This document shows, piece after piece, positions 51,562-62,400 of a stretch of 64,000 bases of DNA. The number at the start of each line of letters is the position of its first letter. Position 1 is the stretch's first letter. Both the position numbers and the translations under genes were made by a program. The notes under the pieces were generated by a model. That model did not search any database and had not been told where the DNA came from. It saw nothing but the letters and a program-made list of their open reading frames with translations. Source of the DNA: Pyropia haitanensis (Eukaryota; Rhodophyta; Bangiophyceae; Bangiales; Bangiaceae); NCBI GenBank assembly GCA_008729055.1, contig SDUX01000002.1, positions 3,189,874-3,253,873 on the forward strand, written 5' to 3'.

Positions 51562-52939
51562 TGCCGACGCTGTCGCCGACGCCGCCGCCGCGTCGCCGTC
51601 ACCATCACTGCCGCCGTCGCTGCTGCCGCTGCCACTGCCACTGTCGTCGCTGCCGCTGCCACTGCCACTGCCACTGCCACCGTCGTCGGCGTCCCCGTCC
51701 TCACTGCCGCTGTCATCGTCGGCTGGCGCGGTGCCGCCGCCGCTGCCGGCAGCGCCGCCGCGCGGCGGGCGCCGCCCGCCTCCCGTGGAGAGGCCCCGCT
51801 CAACGGGCGCGGCGGCGCCCTTGCGGTAGCGCCGCGCCTTGACGCGGCCGCGCCAGGTGCCGCCGCCGCCGCCGCCGCGGGCGGCGCCCCCCCCACCTCC
51901 CCCCCCCCCCCCCCCACGCTAAGCACCGCCAGCGCCGCGTCGAGCTGTGCCACAAACCGCCCCTCAAACAGCTTGTCCGCCTCGTCCAGCACCACATCCC
52001 GCACGCCCGACCAGTCGACGCCCCACCCGCCAGCGACGGCGAGGCGCGCGGGCGTCGCGACAACGACGGTGGGCGGGGCGCCCGCCGCGTCGACCAGCGC
52101 GCGGCGCTCCGCCGCGCCCGCCGCCGCGCCACCGTCGTCGCCGCCGTCGTTGTCGTTGTCGTCGTCGTCGACGTCGGCGGTGGCACCCCGAGCGGGGCGC
52201 CCGCGCGCGGGCGACTTGCCGCCCCGCCGTTTGCGCGGCGGTCGGCCGCCGCCCGCGGCGGCGGCCTCCCCGCCCGCCGACACGAGGCACACCACCCGCA
52301 CCGACGCGATGCCCGTCGCGACCACCCCCGGCGGCGGCACCCCCCCCCCCCCTCCACTTGGGCGCGCACCGCGCCGACGGCGCGGACGAGGACGCCGCCA
52401 ATCTGCTCGACGAGCTCCCGCGTCGGTGCGAGCACGACGCCCGTCACCCCCCCCCCCCCCCCGCGAGCGCGGCGCGCACCAGCAGCGGCAGCCCGTACGC
52501 GAGGGTCTTGCCCGACCCCGTCGGCGCGACGGCGAGCACCTCCCGGCCGGCGAGCATCAGCGGCACGCCCTGCGCCTGCACCGCCGTCGCGGCGGTGATG
52601 CCAAACGCGGTGGCGAGGGCGGCCGCCAGCGCCGGCGCGCCCGCCGCGGCGGCCAGGTCGGGCGGGTGGAAGAGCGGCGCGGGCGTCGTCGGGCCGGCGT
52701 GCTTGGCCAGCCGGATCCCCGCCGCCTTGCGCGCGGCGGCGACGGTCTCAAACGCGGCGGCGGGGAGGGGGGTGGCGAGCCGCGCGAGGTGAGCAACCGC
52801 CGCGTCGATGGACTGGGGGGGGGGGGGGCACCGGCGCTGGTCAGAGGGCGCTGCCGCTTGGCGGCTGGCGCCGCTGGGGTGGGGGGGGGGGGCGCCGGTA
52901 GCGGCTGCCCGAGGAGAGCAAGCGGAAGGCACTCTCCAT
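50752..52939 (-). CDS. DDX52: DDX52/Rok1-type DEAD-box RNA helicase
   Basis: DDX52/Rok1 acts in nucleolar 18S rRNA (small subunit) processing. Landmarks in order on the minus strand: a start MESAFRLLSSGSRYRR like the family's N-terminus, KRQRPL, the family's linker, GVPLMLAGREVLAVAPTG with motif I APTGSGKT, Ia APTRELVEQ, Ib VVATPARLA, motif II VLDEADKLFEG, motif III LFSATLPPP, then ITQRFVFAGGRGDAGKLLAL, ALVFVETQARA, VLHGGRPQADR, VLVATDVLGRGLDCP and motif VI YVHRMGRTGRAGG, ending PIPDWMRAL. The segments lie in different frames. Switches fall at C runs near 52880, 52815, 52444-52456, 52340-52352 and 51901-51915. Two low-complexity inserts sit inside the core: an acidic DDDDNDNDGG stretch after motif Ia and a long Asp/Ser/Gly plus Ala stretch between motifs II and III. 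The end is uncertain at the last run (near 50805). Confidence 0.82.
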
Positions 52940-54413
52940 GGTGTGGCCCAAGGGCCCACCCGCGCGACACGAGGGACAAAAGGGAATACGCGCGACCGGA
53001 GGGAAGGGAAGGTCCGCCGGTACCGCAGGAGGAAGAAGAAGGACCCCGTCAGCAGCAGCCCGCGGCGGCGCGACGACGACGGCGCCGTGCCTGCTATGAT
53101 AAAAACCGTCCCAAAAAAAAACGGACTTTTCGGTTGCGGGGCCCCTTGCGGGGTGGCGTGGGATCTTGCTCTCACGCAGGCTAATCTACTTGAACAAGCA
53201 AGATTTTTCTACAGAGTCTGCTCGAGCTTGTCATTCTTGGGTGGCCCTTTGCAGAAATCTCCGATGCCGCGACTGTCAACGAACGTCAGAGTATACCCAA
53301 TTGGAGGCCGGGACGGATCTACCGTCGACAGCGAGGGGTAAGCGGGTGAGCTGAGGGGAGGGGGAGGCGGGAGAGGGAGCTACCATCGGCGGAAGCGAGG
53401 TGGACGGCGTGCACCATCCCTGAGCCGCGCCGCCGTTTCCAGTCGCAACAGCCTGCAGTGGCAGCCGCTCAGCAGCGCCTTGGAAAAACCGTCATCACTG
53501 CGGCCCTCACGGACGAGAACGGGGGGGAAACGGACGGGCGGGGGGGTGCGAAGGAGAGGGGGAAACCTGCGGGTAGACGCGGGTCAGTGGAAAGGAAGGG
53601 GGGGGGGAAGAGGGTGCCACCCCTTCGCGCCCCAGTCGGGTCGTCAAGCGCCTCGTCAAAGAGTGTCCCTCCTCGTCACTTTTCTTACCCCTGGGCTGGG
53701 CAGTGTGCAGAAGGTTTCCGCCGCAATGGTCTATGCAGAGGCGTCTCCGCAAGGTGCTCTGCGGCGACCCGCAAGCCACCTTGCAGTCATTGACATGGCC
53801 GAAGCAGACGTCGACAACCGTTTGCGGGCCGGGCGAAGCAACGGAAAAAGCAGGAAAACTTTGAGATGTTTTAGCAGGGACTGCGCTCCAAGAGACAGGA
53901 ACAGCGACAGAATTATACTGTTCAATTTTCGGTACTTTCCACTGCATTGTACGTTCGACCCGAAGCTCCCCAAAGTTCGGAATATTTGGGTACAATTTTC
54001 CGTACGAACTATAAACCGAACGTACCCCCGACCAACCTTGCCTGGCCTTTCCAATTCCATATATAGCGACCAATTGAAGAGCGACGCTGTCACGAGCGGT
54101 GACTGTCAGCTGACGTGGGACGTGGTCAGACTGCCATCGCCAACGGCGCTTGCCGTGTCCGTTGCCGAGCCGGTTGGTCGTGCCCGGCCATCGCCGGCGC
54201 CCTGGTCGTCCTGTGCCCCCCCCGGCCCCCCGCTGGTGCTCTCTCCCCTGACCGGGTGTCCCCCTTTGTATTTCCACCGTTCCGTCGGCGGTGGTCCTTC
54301 GCTCCACGCCGCGCCGCCGACGGCGTCGGGTAGGCTGAATCGCGCGGCGGTACGGGTGGCACGCTTCCCCACTCGCCACCTCCACCCCCCCCCCCCCCGC
54401 CGGCGGGGTCCCC
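52940..54413. other. Intergenic with an A/T-rich island
   Basis: Upstream of both the minus-strand helicase and the plus-strand SMP gene. A-rich near 53101-53125 (AAAAACCGTCCCAAAAAAAA) and low GC at 53870-54070. Frames in the A/T-rich part give no recognisable protein. A TATA-like site is noted separately. Confidence 0.4.
54057..54068 (+). promoter_or_regulatory. TATA-like site upstream of the SMP gene
   Basis: CCATATATAGCGAC in an A/T-rich island, about 350 bases before the ATG at 54414. Similar ATATAGCG sequences occur at 20213-20221 and, as TATAAAGCG, near 16820. Position and composition suit a core promoter; nothing more supports it. Confidence 0.35.
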
Positions 54414-56197
54414 ATGTGGCGTCGGGCGCTCGGCGTGGCCACTGTCGAGGAGGATGGTGACGCGGGCAGTAGCCTCGGTGGCAGCAGCTATGGCGACCCG
54501 TCGGGGGGGTGGAGCGTCAGCACGGCCGACGAGGCGGGGAGTGACGCGGGCCGCGCCGCCGCCGCGGCGGTGCCACAGCCCGTGGCGTCGGCCGCGGCGG
54601 CGGCTTCAGCCGACGCTGCTGCCTCGCCGCGGTCGGCGGGCGCGGCGGCGGTCGGGTCGGGGGGGGGGGGGCGGGGGGGCACCCCGCGGCGGCGCCGGGC
54701 GCGGCACCTGCTGGGGCGGCGGCTGGGGGCGGGAGTGGTGGTGGTGGTGGTGGTGGCGCTGGCGGGGGTGGTGTTGGTGGTGGTGGCGGCAGCGGTGGCG
54801 TCGGTGACCGACCCGTCGGGAATGGCCCGGCGGCGGGTATGGGGGCGGGCGGGAAGGGAGCGCTTCCCCCGCCCATGTGGCTGCAGCCGTCGTCGGACAG
54901 CAGGGACGAGGCACCCACGTCAGACGAGGAGACGGAGCTGTTTAACAACACCACCGTGCACATGGACGGGCCCGGCGCAGACCCTGATGACGACGACGAC
55001 GACGGCGGCGACAATGGGGGTGGCTACGGGAGGGGGCGGGGCGGAGCCGCCGCCACCGCGTCGGGCAACGGCAGGGGTGGCGCGGCCGAGGAGGGGTTCC
55101 TCGGTAGCCTCCTCGCGAGCGCCGGCGGCGGCGGCGGTGGCGGCGGCGGTGGCGGCGGCGGCGGGCGGGCGGCCAAGGCGCCGACGCCGCCGTCGGGCGC
55201 CGCGGCGTCGCCGTCGGCCGGCGGGTCGGTCTCCCCCGGTGGCGCCGCCGGCGCCGGCGCCGCGCCCGGCTCGGCGCCCATCCCCCCTCGACGGTGGCGC
55301 AAGATGGTCTTCACGCCCGCGCCGCCGCTGCCGCCCATGGACCCGCCCGCCTCCCCAGCCGGCAGCGTCAGCGGCAGTGCTAGCAGCGGCGGTGCCGGCG
55401 GCAGCGGCGGCGGCGGCGCCTCCCCCCCGCCCTCCGACGCCCTCGATGACGATGGCGTTGGGGATGAGGAGGAGCTGTCCCGGGAGGAGTTGCTGGTGCG
55501 CCTCCAGCGGGCGCGCGCGCGGCTGCGCACGTGGGAGGGCGCCGGCCGGGAGCTGCTCTACGGCCTCGTCCTCAACGCCGAGATGAACGCCGTCTACGCG
55601 GGGATGCTGCGGGAGCAGCTGCACACCGCCCTGTCCGCGCTCCCATCCGTCTCGTCGGTCGAGTACCTGGAGACGTCGCTGCCGTCGGTGCCGCGCGAGG
55701 CCCCCCGCATGACGCTCGTGTCGTGGGGCGGCCTCGGCCACAGCACGTGGGACGTTGCGTTCTCGCCGCGCTCCTGGTGGGTGCGCGCGCGGCTGACCGG
55801 TGCCGCCACCCGCTCCGCGCTGCGGCTGCTGTCCTTCTCCGTGCAGCTGTCGGTGACGGACGTGGCGGTGCGCGGGCGGCTGCGGGTGGCCCTCTCGTCC
55901 GACCTGTCGGCCGTGCGGCTGTCGTGGGCGACGATGCCCGCGCTGTCCGCGACCGTCACGTCGGCGGTGGGGTGGGGGACGCTGCCGCTGCCGCTGCAGG
56001 CGGGGCCCCTCGAGGCGCGCGTCCTTGCCGAGGCGCGCCGGTGGATCCGCCGGCGGCTCGTCGCGCCCGCGTCCATGATGGTGGTGCTCAAGCGGCACCG
56101 CCCGCCCGCCGCGGGGCTGTCGGACGAGGACGTGTCAGCGGCGGCGGCGGCGGCGGCGCGGGCGGTCGTGCAGTCGGCGCTGCCGTCGCTTTTTTGA
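54414..56197 (+). CDS. Membrane-anchored SMP-domain (lipid-transfer type) protein
   Basis: From ATG 54414 (MWRRALGVATVEEDGD) an acidic/Ala-rich region leads to RRRRARHLLGRRLG and a strongly hydrophobic helix (AGVVVVVVVALAGVVLVVVA), an obvious membrane anchor. The frame then changes between about 54806 and 54900 to one that reads SDSRDEAPTSDEETELFNNT, long Gly/Pro linkers, an acidic LSREELLVRLQRARARLRTW helix and a C-terminal ~170-residue domain. That domain (NAEMNAVYAGMLREQLHTAL, VQLSVTDVAVRGRLRVALSS, VRLSWATMPALSATV, then LEARVLAEARRWIRRRLVAP) resembles an SMP domain: an N-terminal helix, a strand giving V.G.L...L, the sF...P motif and a final helix ending lv.P. SMP proteins move lipids at organelle contact sites (Mmm1, Nvj2, TEX2, E-Syt). 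No C2 or PH domain is seen. The frame change may be an unplaced intron or an indel. The stop is TGA at 56195. Confidence 0.6.
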
Positions 56198-57438
56198 AGG
56201 GCGGCGCTGTCGCGACGGCGGCGACAGCGGGGGGGGGGCGGAAGAGAGGGGGGGGGGTCAGAAGGGGAGGGGCAGGAGGGGGGGGGTGGGTAACGCGTGG
56301 CGCACGAGACAAAGGTGGGGGGCGAGTGGAGGCATGGGATGGGCGGCGCGTGGGACACCACGCGTCGCGCAGACTGCCTGACAACGCTGCGGGTCGCACG
56401 CCCCCGCCCACCCAGACGTCCAAGACCGTGACGGCCACGGCCAGGCCACCGGCAGTGCCGCCGACGCCCCCCCGAGGTGGCGGGGTCCGCGGCCACCCCG
56501 GCGGGCACGACTACCGCCGTCTGTGTCTTGGCCACCGTTCGCGCGCGGCGGCGGTGGCGGGGAGCACCCGCGGGGTGGCCCTCCATGGCGGCCGTGACGC
56601 CACCCGCTTCCGCCACCGCCCGCCGCCCTCGACGGGGGTGGGCCACTGCCGCGGCGGCCGCGTCGGTGGCGGCTACGGATGCAGCGTTGGGCGCGGAGGG
56701 GGGAGGGGACAGGCGGCCACACCCGCCGGCCACGCCCGTCATGTAGGGTTGTGGGCGTGGGGGGCTGCCGCGTCTTGTCCGTGCTGGCGTGACGTTGCAG
56801 GCGCCGATGGGTCCCCCTAGAGTGTCGTTCTCGCGCTGGTCTGTGCATGCACAGCCCGGCAGTACGCGGACATGCCTGCGCCGGGTGTGCATGCACAGCC
56901 CGGCGGCACGGCCCCCACAGGGACCGGCTTGGTCTACCGCTGCCATCGCCCGGCGGGAAGACGCGGCGGTCCCTGTATGTACCCCGCGTCGCTGCTTGCC
57001 TATCGCCCACCGGTGCACGCACACCTCCGCCCGGAAGACCGCGGCGCGGCACACGAGCTGGCGTCGGGCGCTTACACTCTCCCTCACTGATGCCGCCGCC
57101 CATTCTGACCGCGGACAAAGCGGCGGAGAGTACGGCTTGCAGGCATGCCTGCATGCCGACCGGTGCCGCGACACGCCCCGCGCCGGCCCCCACGGCGCAC
57201 CAGTCGCCGTGACTACAACGAGCGGGTGGGCATGAACTGAGCTCCCCGCCCCCCTGATACCGTCGGGCTGCGTGACACTCCTCCGCTCGCCGCCTTTACC
57301 CGCCCCCCCCCCCCCCCCGCCACAGACGCACATGCAACAACGTCCCCCACACGCCGCAGACCGGCCCGTTCCGTGGCCCTTCAGGTGCCACAAAACGGCA
57401 CGCACCCACGCCCCGCGGCGGTCGCCTTGCCCCTCTCC
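56198..57438. other. Intergenic, no gene supported
   Basis: G runs follow the SMP stop (56230-56290). Frames near 56480-56750 have some regular Ala/Val composition on both strands but no motif. A near-repeat GTGCATGCACAGCCCGGC occurs twice, at about 56843-56861 and 56887-56904. C runs lie near 57302-57320. Confidence 0.35.
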
Positions 57439-58594
57439 CTACACGCGGCACACGGCGTGCAGCGCCGTGTTGGCACACGCGCCGCACGACGCCGTGCGGG
57501 TGGCGTCGGCCCCATCTGCAGCGCCAGCACCGGCGTTGGCGTCGGCACCCGCAGCCGCCGCCGCCGCGGCGGCGGCGGCACCCGCAGCCGCCGCTGCCAC
57601 AAGCACCGCGTCGACCACGGTCAGCGCGGCGGGGATAGCTTCACGCGGGGGGGCGGCGGGGAGGGAGGCGAGGGGCAGGTGGGGACGGGCACGCGAGCGC
57701 GTCGGCGGCGCCTGCGCGCTAGCACCGACGCCGCGGCCGCCGCGGCGGCCACCGCAGCAGCCCGCACCCACCGCGGCCACCAACCCCTTCCCCATCGCCA
57801 CGGCCATCACCGCCACGCTGGCAGCCGCGGCCGGCCGTCGCCGCCAACGTCGGCGCGGTCCGCCGCGGGTGGCCGCGGCGTCGGCGGCGCCGTTGCAGCC
57901 GCTGCCGCCGCTGCCGCAACGGCCGCCGCCGCCTCCATGACAACGGCGGCGGCCGAGGTTGGCAGACCCGGGAGGCAAGGGCGGCGGGTGACAAGCACGG
58001 CCGCGTCTCCGGCAACGGCGGGGTAGAAAGGAGGCACACAGCCGCGTTTGCGGCGTCGGCCGCCGCCGCTACCGCCGCCGCCACCACCGACGACACCATG
58101 ACCACCGCCCCGCACACAGCCGCGAGTGCTGTCGCTGCCGCAACAAGCAGCGCCGCGTGGGCCCGCACCGCCACCACCAGAGCCGAGTCCAACCACCCGC
58201 GGTCGGCAGCAGCCCGCCGTGCCGCCGCAGCGGTCGCAGGCGCCGCGGGGCCCGCACGCCCTCCTCCCTCACAGCGGCCGCTCTCTCCGCCCCACCGTCT
58301 TTGCCCTCGTCTCAAAAAGGTCCCCTCCCGCACGCGGGCCATACCGGGTGGCCCCTCCCGCCTGCTGCCGGCGCTGCCGTCCGCAATCCCGCCGGAACAA
58401 GAGCACACGGCCGCCGCCACCCGCACCGTCGGCAGTCCCACTAGGCCGGGCGGCGACCTCGGCTGAGGGCGCGCCCGGGCGCGGACCGCCGGCCGTCGCA
58501 GGATGAGCGGGCAGCGGAGGTGCGTGCGTGGGCAGCGAGTGACGTGCAGATCAGCCGCCGACCGCCCTACCCGCCAGCCGCAGCGTGCCCACAC
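57439..58594 (-). CDS. Hypothetical Ala-rich membrane protein (weak)
   Basis: Two overlapping minus-strand frames contain hydrophobic, Ala/Val-rich stretches that look like membrane helices: AHAALLVAAATALAAVCGAV with VMVSSVVAAAVAAAADAANA (about 58170-58050) and ASVAVMAVAMGKGLVAAVGAG (about 57825-57765), then ALTVVDAVLVAAAAAGAAAA near 57630. The last frame ends CGACANTALHAVCRV at 57439. They would have to be joined by introns or a frame change, and I cannot place splice sites. Ala-rich chance frames are common in this DNA, so this is only a candidate. Confidence 0.2.
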
Positions 58595-58604
58595 GATGAG
58601 CGGG

Positions 58605-59198
58605 TCACCAAAGAGAGCCAGAAAAAGTACAGAAAGAGGGGTAGTCGGCTGCCAGCGCTGGGTTGTACTGCCCGTGCGTCCACAATAACAAGCAGCAGGG
58701 GCCGGCCACGAGGCAAGCGCAAGCGGTCAAGACACCGCTAGCCGCGTTGCCACCACCAGCTTGATGGCCCCCGCGGTGTGGGGCAGCTGGGCACGGCGCG
58801 CGCAGAGGGGCTCGCGCCGCGGTGGCCGACGCCAGCGGGGGTGGCGGCCGAGCCGCCAGCACGCGAGCCTCCGCCCGCGCCCTGGACACCTGCGACACAA
58901 GGGCCGACGTGCTACAATCGAGGTCCCAGCAAGGCGGGAACCTCGCACCCCCTCCCCCCCCCCCGCTCCTAGCCACGGCACAAAGGCTGCTGGCAGCGGC
59001 GCCGCGCACGTCCGTCTGCTTTGCCAGACCAAAAACCCCCCGCCGCATCCCCGCCGTGCACGGCTTCACGCCAACCATCATCCAGTCCCGCTCGGCTCGC
59101 CCCCCTCTCAATACGCAGACTCCGCTCCCCCTCCAACACCCACTGGCATCCCAGTACTTGGGCAACACCAGTCCACACAAAGCAGCAACCATGCCCAT
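58605..59198 (-). CDS. Hypothetical protein just downstream of the NB-ARC-TPR gene (weak)
   Basis: 197 residues from an ATG at 59198, starting MGMVAALCGLVLPKYWDASG and ending with a hydrophobic segment ACACLVAGPCCLLLW plus THGQYNPALAADYPSFCTF. It begins only about 13 bases after the apparent end of the NB-ARC-TPR coding sequence, so it could equally be 3' untranslated sequence or a further exon of that gene. No family recognised. Confidence 0.22.
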   Translation of the reverse strand: MGMVAALCGLVLPKYWDASGCWRGSGVCVLRGGRAERDWMMVGVKPCTAGMRRGVFGLAKQTDVRGAAASSLCAVARSGGGGGGARFPPCWDLDCSTSALVSQVSRARAEARVLAARPPPPLASATAARAPLRAPCPAAPHRGGHQAGGGNAASGVLTACACLVAGPCCLLLWTHGQYNPALAADYPSFCTFSGSLW

Positions 59199-59210
59199 GC
59201 ATCCACCGCC

Positions 59211-59441
59211 TTAACGCTCAGCCACTTTCTCCCGCAAACCCGCCGCGAGGCGCCCCAGTTGCTCGTCCAACTCGACCGCAGCCGCCCCCAAAACGCCAAA
59301 AGAATTGCACCGCACGGGCAACCCGCAGCGCCAGAAGATATCGCTGCGACTCCTGGAGAGTCAAACTCAAGCAGAAACACGCGCGGACCCAGTGCTGCGA
59401 CACTGACTGCCGCGTCTGCACGTTCAGCGCACGCTCATAGG
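59211..59441 (-). pseudogene. Out-of-frame C-terminal continuation of the NB-ARC-TPR gene
   Basis: The main frame ends at 59424 in the middle of a TPR unit, where one base is missing compared with all other units (at about 59440-59442). In the -1 frame the unit continues AYERALNVQTRQSVSQHWVR with helix-like sequence. After a C run at 59285-59289 a second shift gives AAVELDEQLGRLAAGLREKV and a stop (TAA, 59211-59213). This looks like the original C-terminus: one final diverged repeat and a capping helix. Either the gene is truncated by two small indels or the sequence has errors here. Confidence 0.55.
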
Positions 59442-62400
59442 CGCCACCGCCGCCTCCACATTTGCCGCCTTGTCCCCGCCCACACGGTCGCAATACGCGC
59501 TGCCCAGCCGGTGCTCCGTCCTCGCCCACTCCACCGGCGCCGACTGTCGGGTTCGCACCTCCAGCGCCCGCTCAAAGCACGCCACCGCCGCCTCCACATT
59601 TGCCGCCTTGTCCCCGCCCACACGGTCGCAATACGCGTTCCCTAGGCTATGCTGCGTCCTCGCCCACTCCACCGGCGCCGACTGTCGCGTCAGCACCTCC
59701 AGCGCCCGCTCATAGCACGCCACCGCCGCCTCCACATTTGCCGCCTTGTCCCCGCCCACACGGTCGCAATACGCGTTCCCTAGGCTATGCTGCGTCCTCG
59801 CCCACTCCACCGGCGCCGACTGCCGCGTCCGCACCTCCAGCGCCCGCTCATAGCACGCCACCGCCGCCTCCACATTTGCCGCCTTGTCCCCGCCAATGCG
59901 CTTGCGATACGCGCTGCCCAGCCGGTGCTGCGTCCTCGCCCACTCCACCGGCGCCGACTGCCGCGTCAGCACCTCCAGCGCCCGCTCATAGCACGCCACC
60001 GCCGCCTCCACATTCGCCGCCTTGTCCCCGCCCACACGGTCGCAATACGCGTTCCCTAGGCTGTGCTGCGTCCTCGCCCACTCCACCGGCGCCGACTGTC
60101 GCGTCAGCACTTCCAGCGCCCGCTCATAGCACGCCACCGCCGCCTCCACATTTGCCGCCTTGTCCCCGCCAATGCGCTTGCGATACGCGTTCCCTAGGCT
60201 GTGCTGCGTGCTCGCCCACTCCACCGGCGCCGACTGTCGCGTCAGCACCTCCAGCGCCCGCTCATAGCACGCCACCGCCGCCTCCACATTTGCCGCCTTG
60301 TCCCCGCCAATGCGCTTGCGATACGCGCTGCCCAGCCGGTGCTCCGTCCTCGCCCACTCCACCGGCGCCGACTGTCGCGTCAGCACCTCCAGCGCCCGCT
60401 CATAGCACGCCACCGCCGCCTCCACATTTGCCGCCTTGTCCCCGCCCACACGGTCGCAATATGCGTTCCCTAGGCTGTGCTGCGTGCTCGCCCACTCCAC
60501 CGGCGCCGACTGCCGCGTCAGCACCTCCAGCGCCCGTTCATAGCACGCCACCGCCGCCTCCACATTTGCCGCCTTGTCCCCGCCAATGCGCTTGCGATAC
60601 GCGTTGCCCAGCCAGTGCTCCGTCCTCGCCCACTCCACCGGCGCCGACTGTCGGGTTCGCACCTCCAGCGCCCGCTCAAAGCACGCCACCGCCGCCTCCA
60701 CATTTGCCGCCTTGTCCCCGCCCACACGGTCGCAATACGCGTTACCTAGGCTATGCTGCGTCCTCGCCCACTCCACCGGCGCCGACTGTCGGGTTCGCAC
60801 CTCCAGCGCCCGCTCATAGCACGCCACCGCCGCCTCCACATTCACCGCCTTGTCCCCGCCCACACGGTCGCAATACGCGTTCCCTAGGCTGTGCTGCGTC
60901 CTCGCCCACTCCACCGGCGCCGACTGTCGCGTCAGCACTTCCAGCGCCCGCTCATAGCACGCCACCGCCGCCTCCACATTTGCCGCCTTGTCCCCGCCAA
61001 TGCGCTTGCGATACGCGTTCCCTAGGCTGTGCTGCGTGCTCGCCCACTCCACCGGCGCCGACTGTCGCGTCAGCACCTCCAGCGCCCGCTCATAGCACGC
61101 CACCGCCGCCTCCACATTTGCCGCCTTGTCCCCGCCAATGCGCTTGCGATACGCGTTGCCCAGCCAGTGCTCCGTCCTCGCCCACTCCACCGGCGCCGAC
61201 TGTCGGGTTCGCACCTCCAGCGCCCGCTCATAGCACGCCACCGCCGCCTCCACATTTGCCGCCTTGTCCCCGCCCACACGGTCGCAGTACGCGTTCCCTA
61301 GGCTGTGCTGCGTGCTCGCCCACTCCACCGGCGCCGACTGCCGCGTCAGCACCTCCAGCGCCCGTTCATAGCACGCCACCGCCGCCTCCACATTTGCCGC
61401 CTTGTCCCCGCCAATGCGCTTGCGATACGCGCTGCCCAGCCGGTGCTCCGTCCTCGCCCACTCCACCGGCGCCGACTGTCGGGTTCGCACCTCCAGCGCC
61501 CGCTCATAGCACGCCACCGCCGCCTCCACATTTGCCGCCTTGTCCCCGCCCACACGGTCGCAATACGCGTTCCCTAGGCTATGCTGCGTCCTCGCCCACT
61601 CCACCGGCGCCGACTGTCGCGTCCGCACCTCCAGCGCCCGCTCATAGCACGCCACCGCCGCCTCCACATTTGCCACCTTGTCCCCGCCCACACGGTCCCA
61701 ATACGCGTTCCCTAGGCTGTGCTGCGTGCTCGCCCACTCCACCGGCGCCGACTGCCGCGTCAGCACCTCCAGCGCCCGCTCATAGCACGCCACCGCCGCC
61801 TCCACATTTGCCGCCTTGTCCCCGCCAATGCGCTTGCGATACGCGCTGCCCAGCCGGTGCTCCGTCCTCGCCCACTCCACCGGCGCCGACTGTCGGGTTC
61901 GCACCTCCAGCGCCCGCTCATAGCACGCCACCGCCGCCTCCACATTTGCCGCCTTGTCCCCGCCCACACGGTCGCAATATGCGTTCCCTAGGCTGTGCTG
62001 CGTGCTCGCCCACTCCACCGGCGCCGACTGTCGGGTTCGCACCTCCAGCGCCCGTTCATAGCACGCCACCGCCGCCTCCACATTTGCCGCCTTGTCCCCG
62101 CCCACACGGTCCCAATACGCGTTCCCTAGGCTGTGCTGCGTGCTCGCCCACTCCACCGGCACCAACTGCCGCGTCCGCACCTCCAGCGCCCGCTCAAAGC
62201 ACGCCACCGCGGCATCCAGGTCAGCCGCCTTGTCCCCGCCCACGCGCTTGCGATATGCGTGGCCAAGCTTGTGCTGCGTCGCCGCCCACTCCAGCGGTGT
62301 GGTCTTGCGCTTTGTCAGGGTCAGCGCACGCCGACAGCAGTCCACCGCCGCCTCTGTGTTTACCGCCCGGTCTCCACCAGCACTTTCGCCGTACGCCCAA

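Noticed and set aside
4998..56197. Programmed ribosomal frameshifting as the explanation for all frame changes.
   Set aside because: The shifts occur in both directions and up to five times per gene, which is not how known programmed frameshifts work. Run-length error or polymorphism is simpler.
59430..62290. Regular direct repeats that could suggest a CRISPR-like array.
   Set aside because: Units are contiguous without spacers, are 138 bases long and encode TPR helices in frame with an NB-ARC domain.
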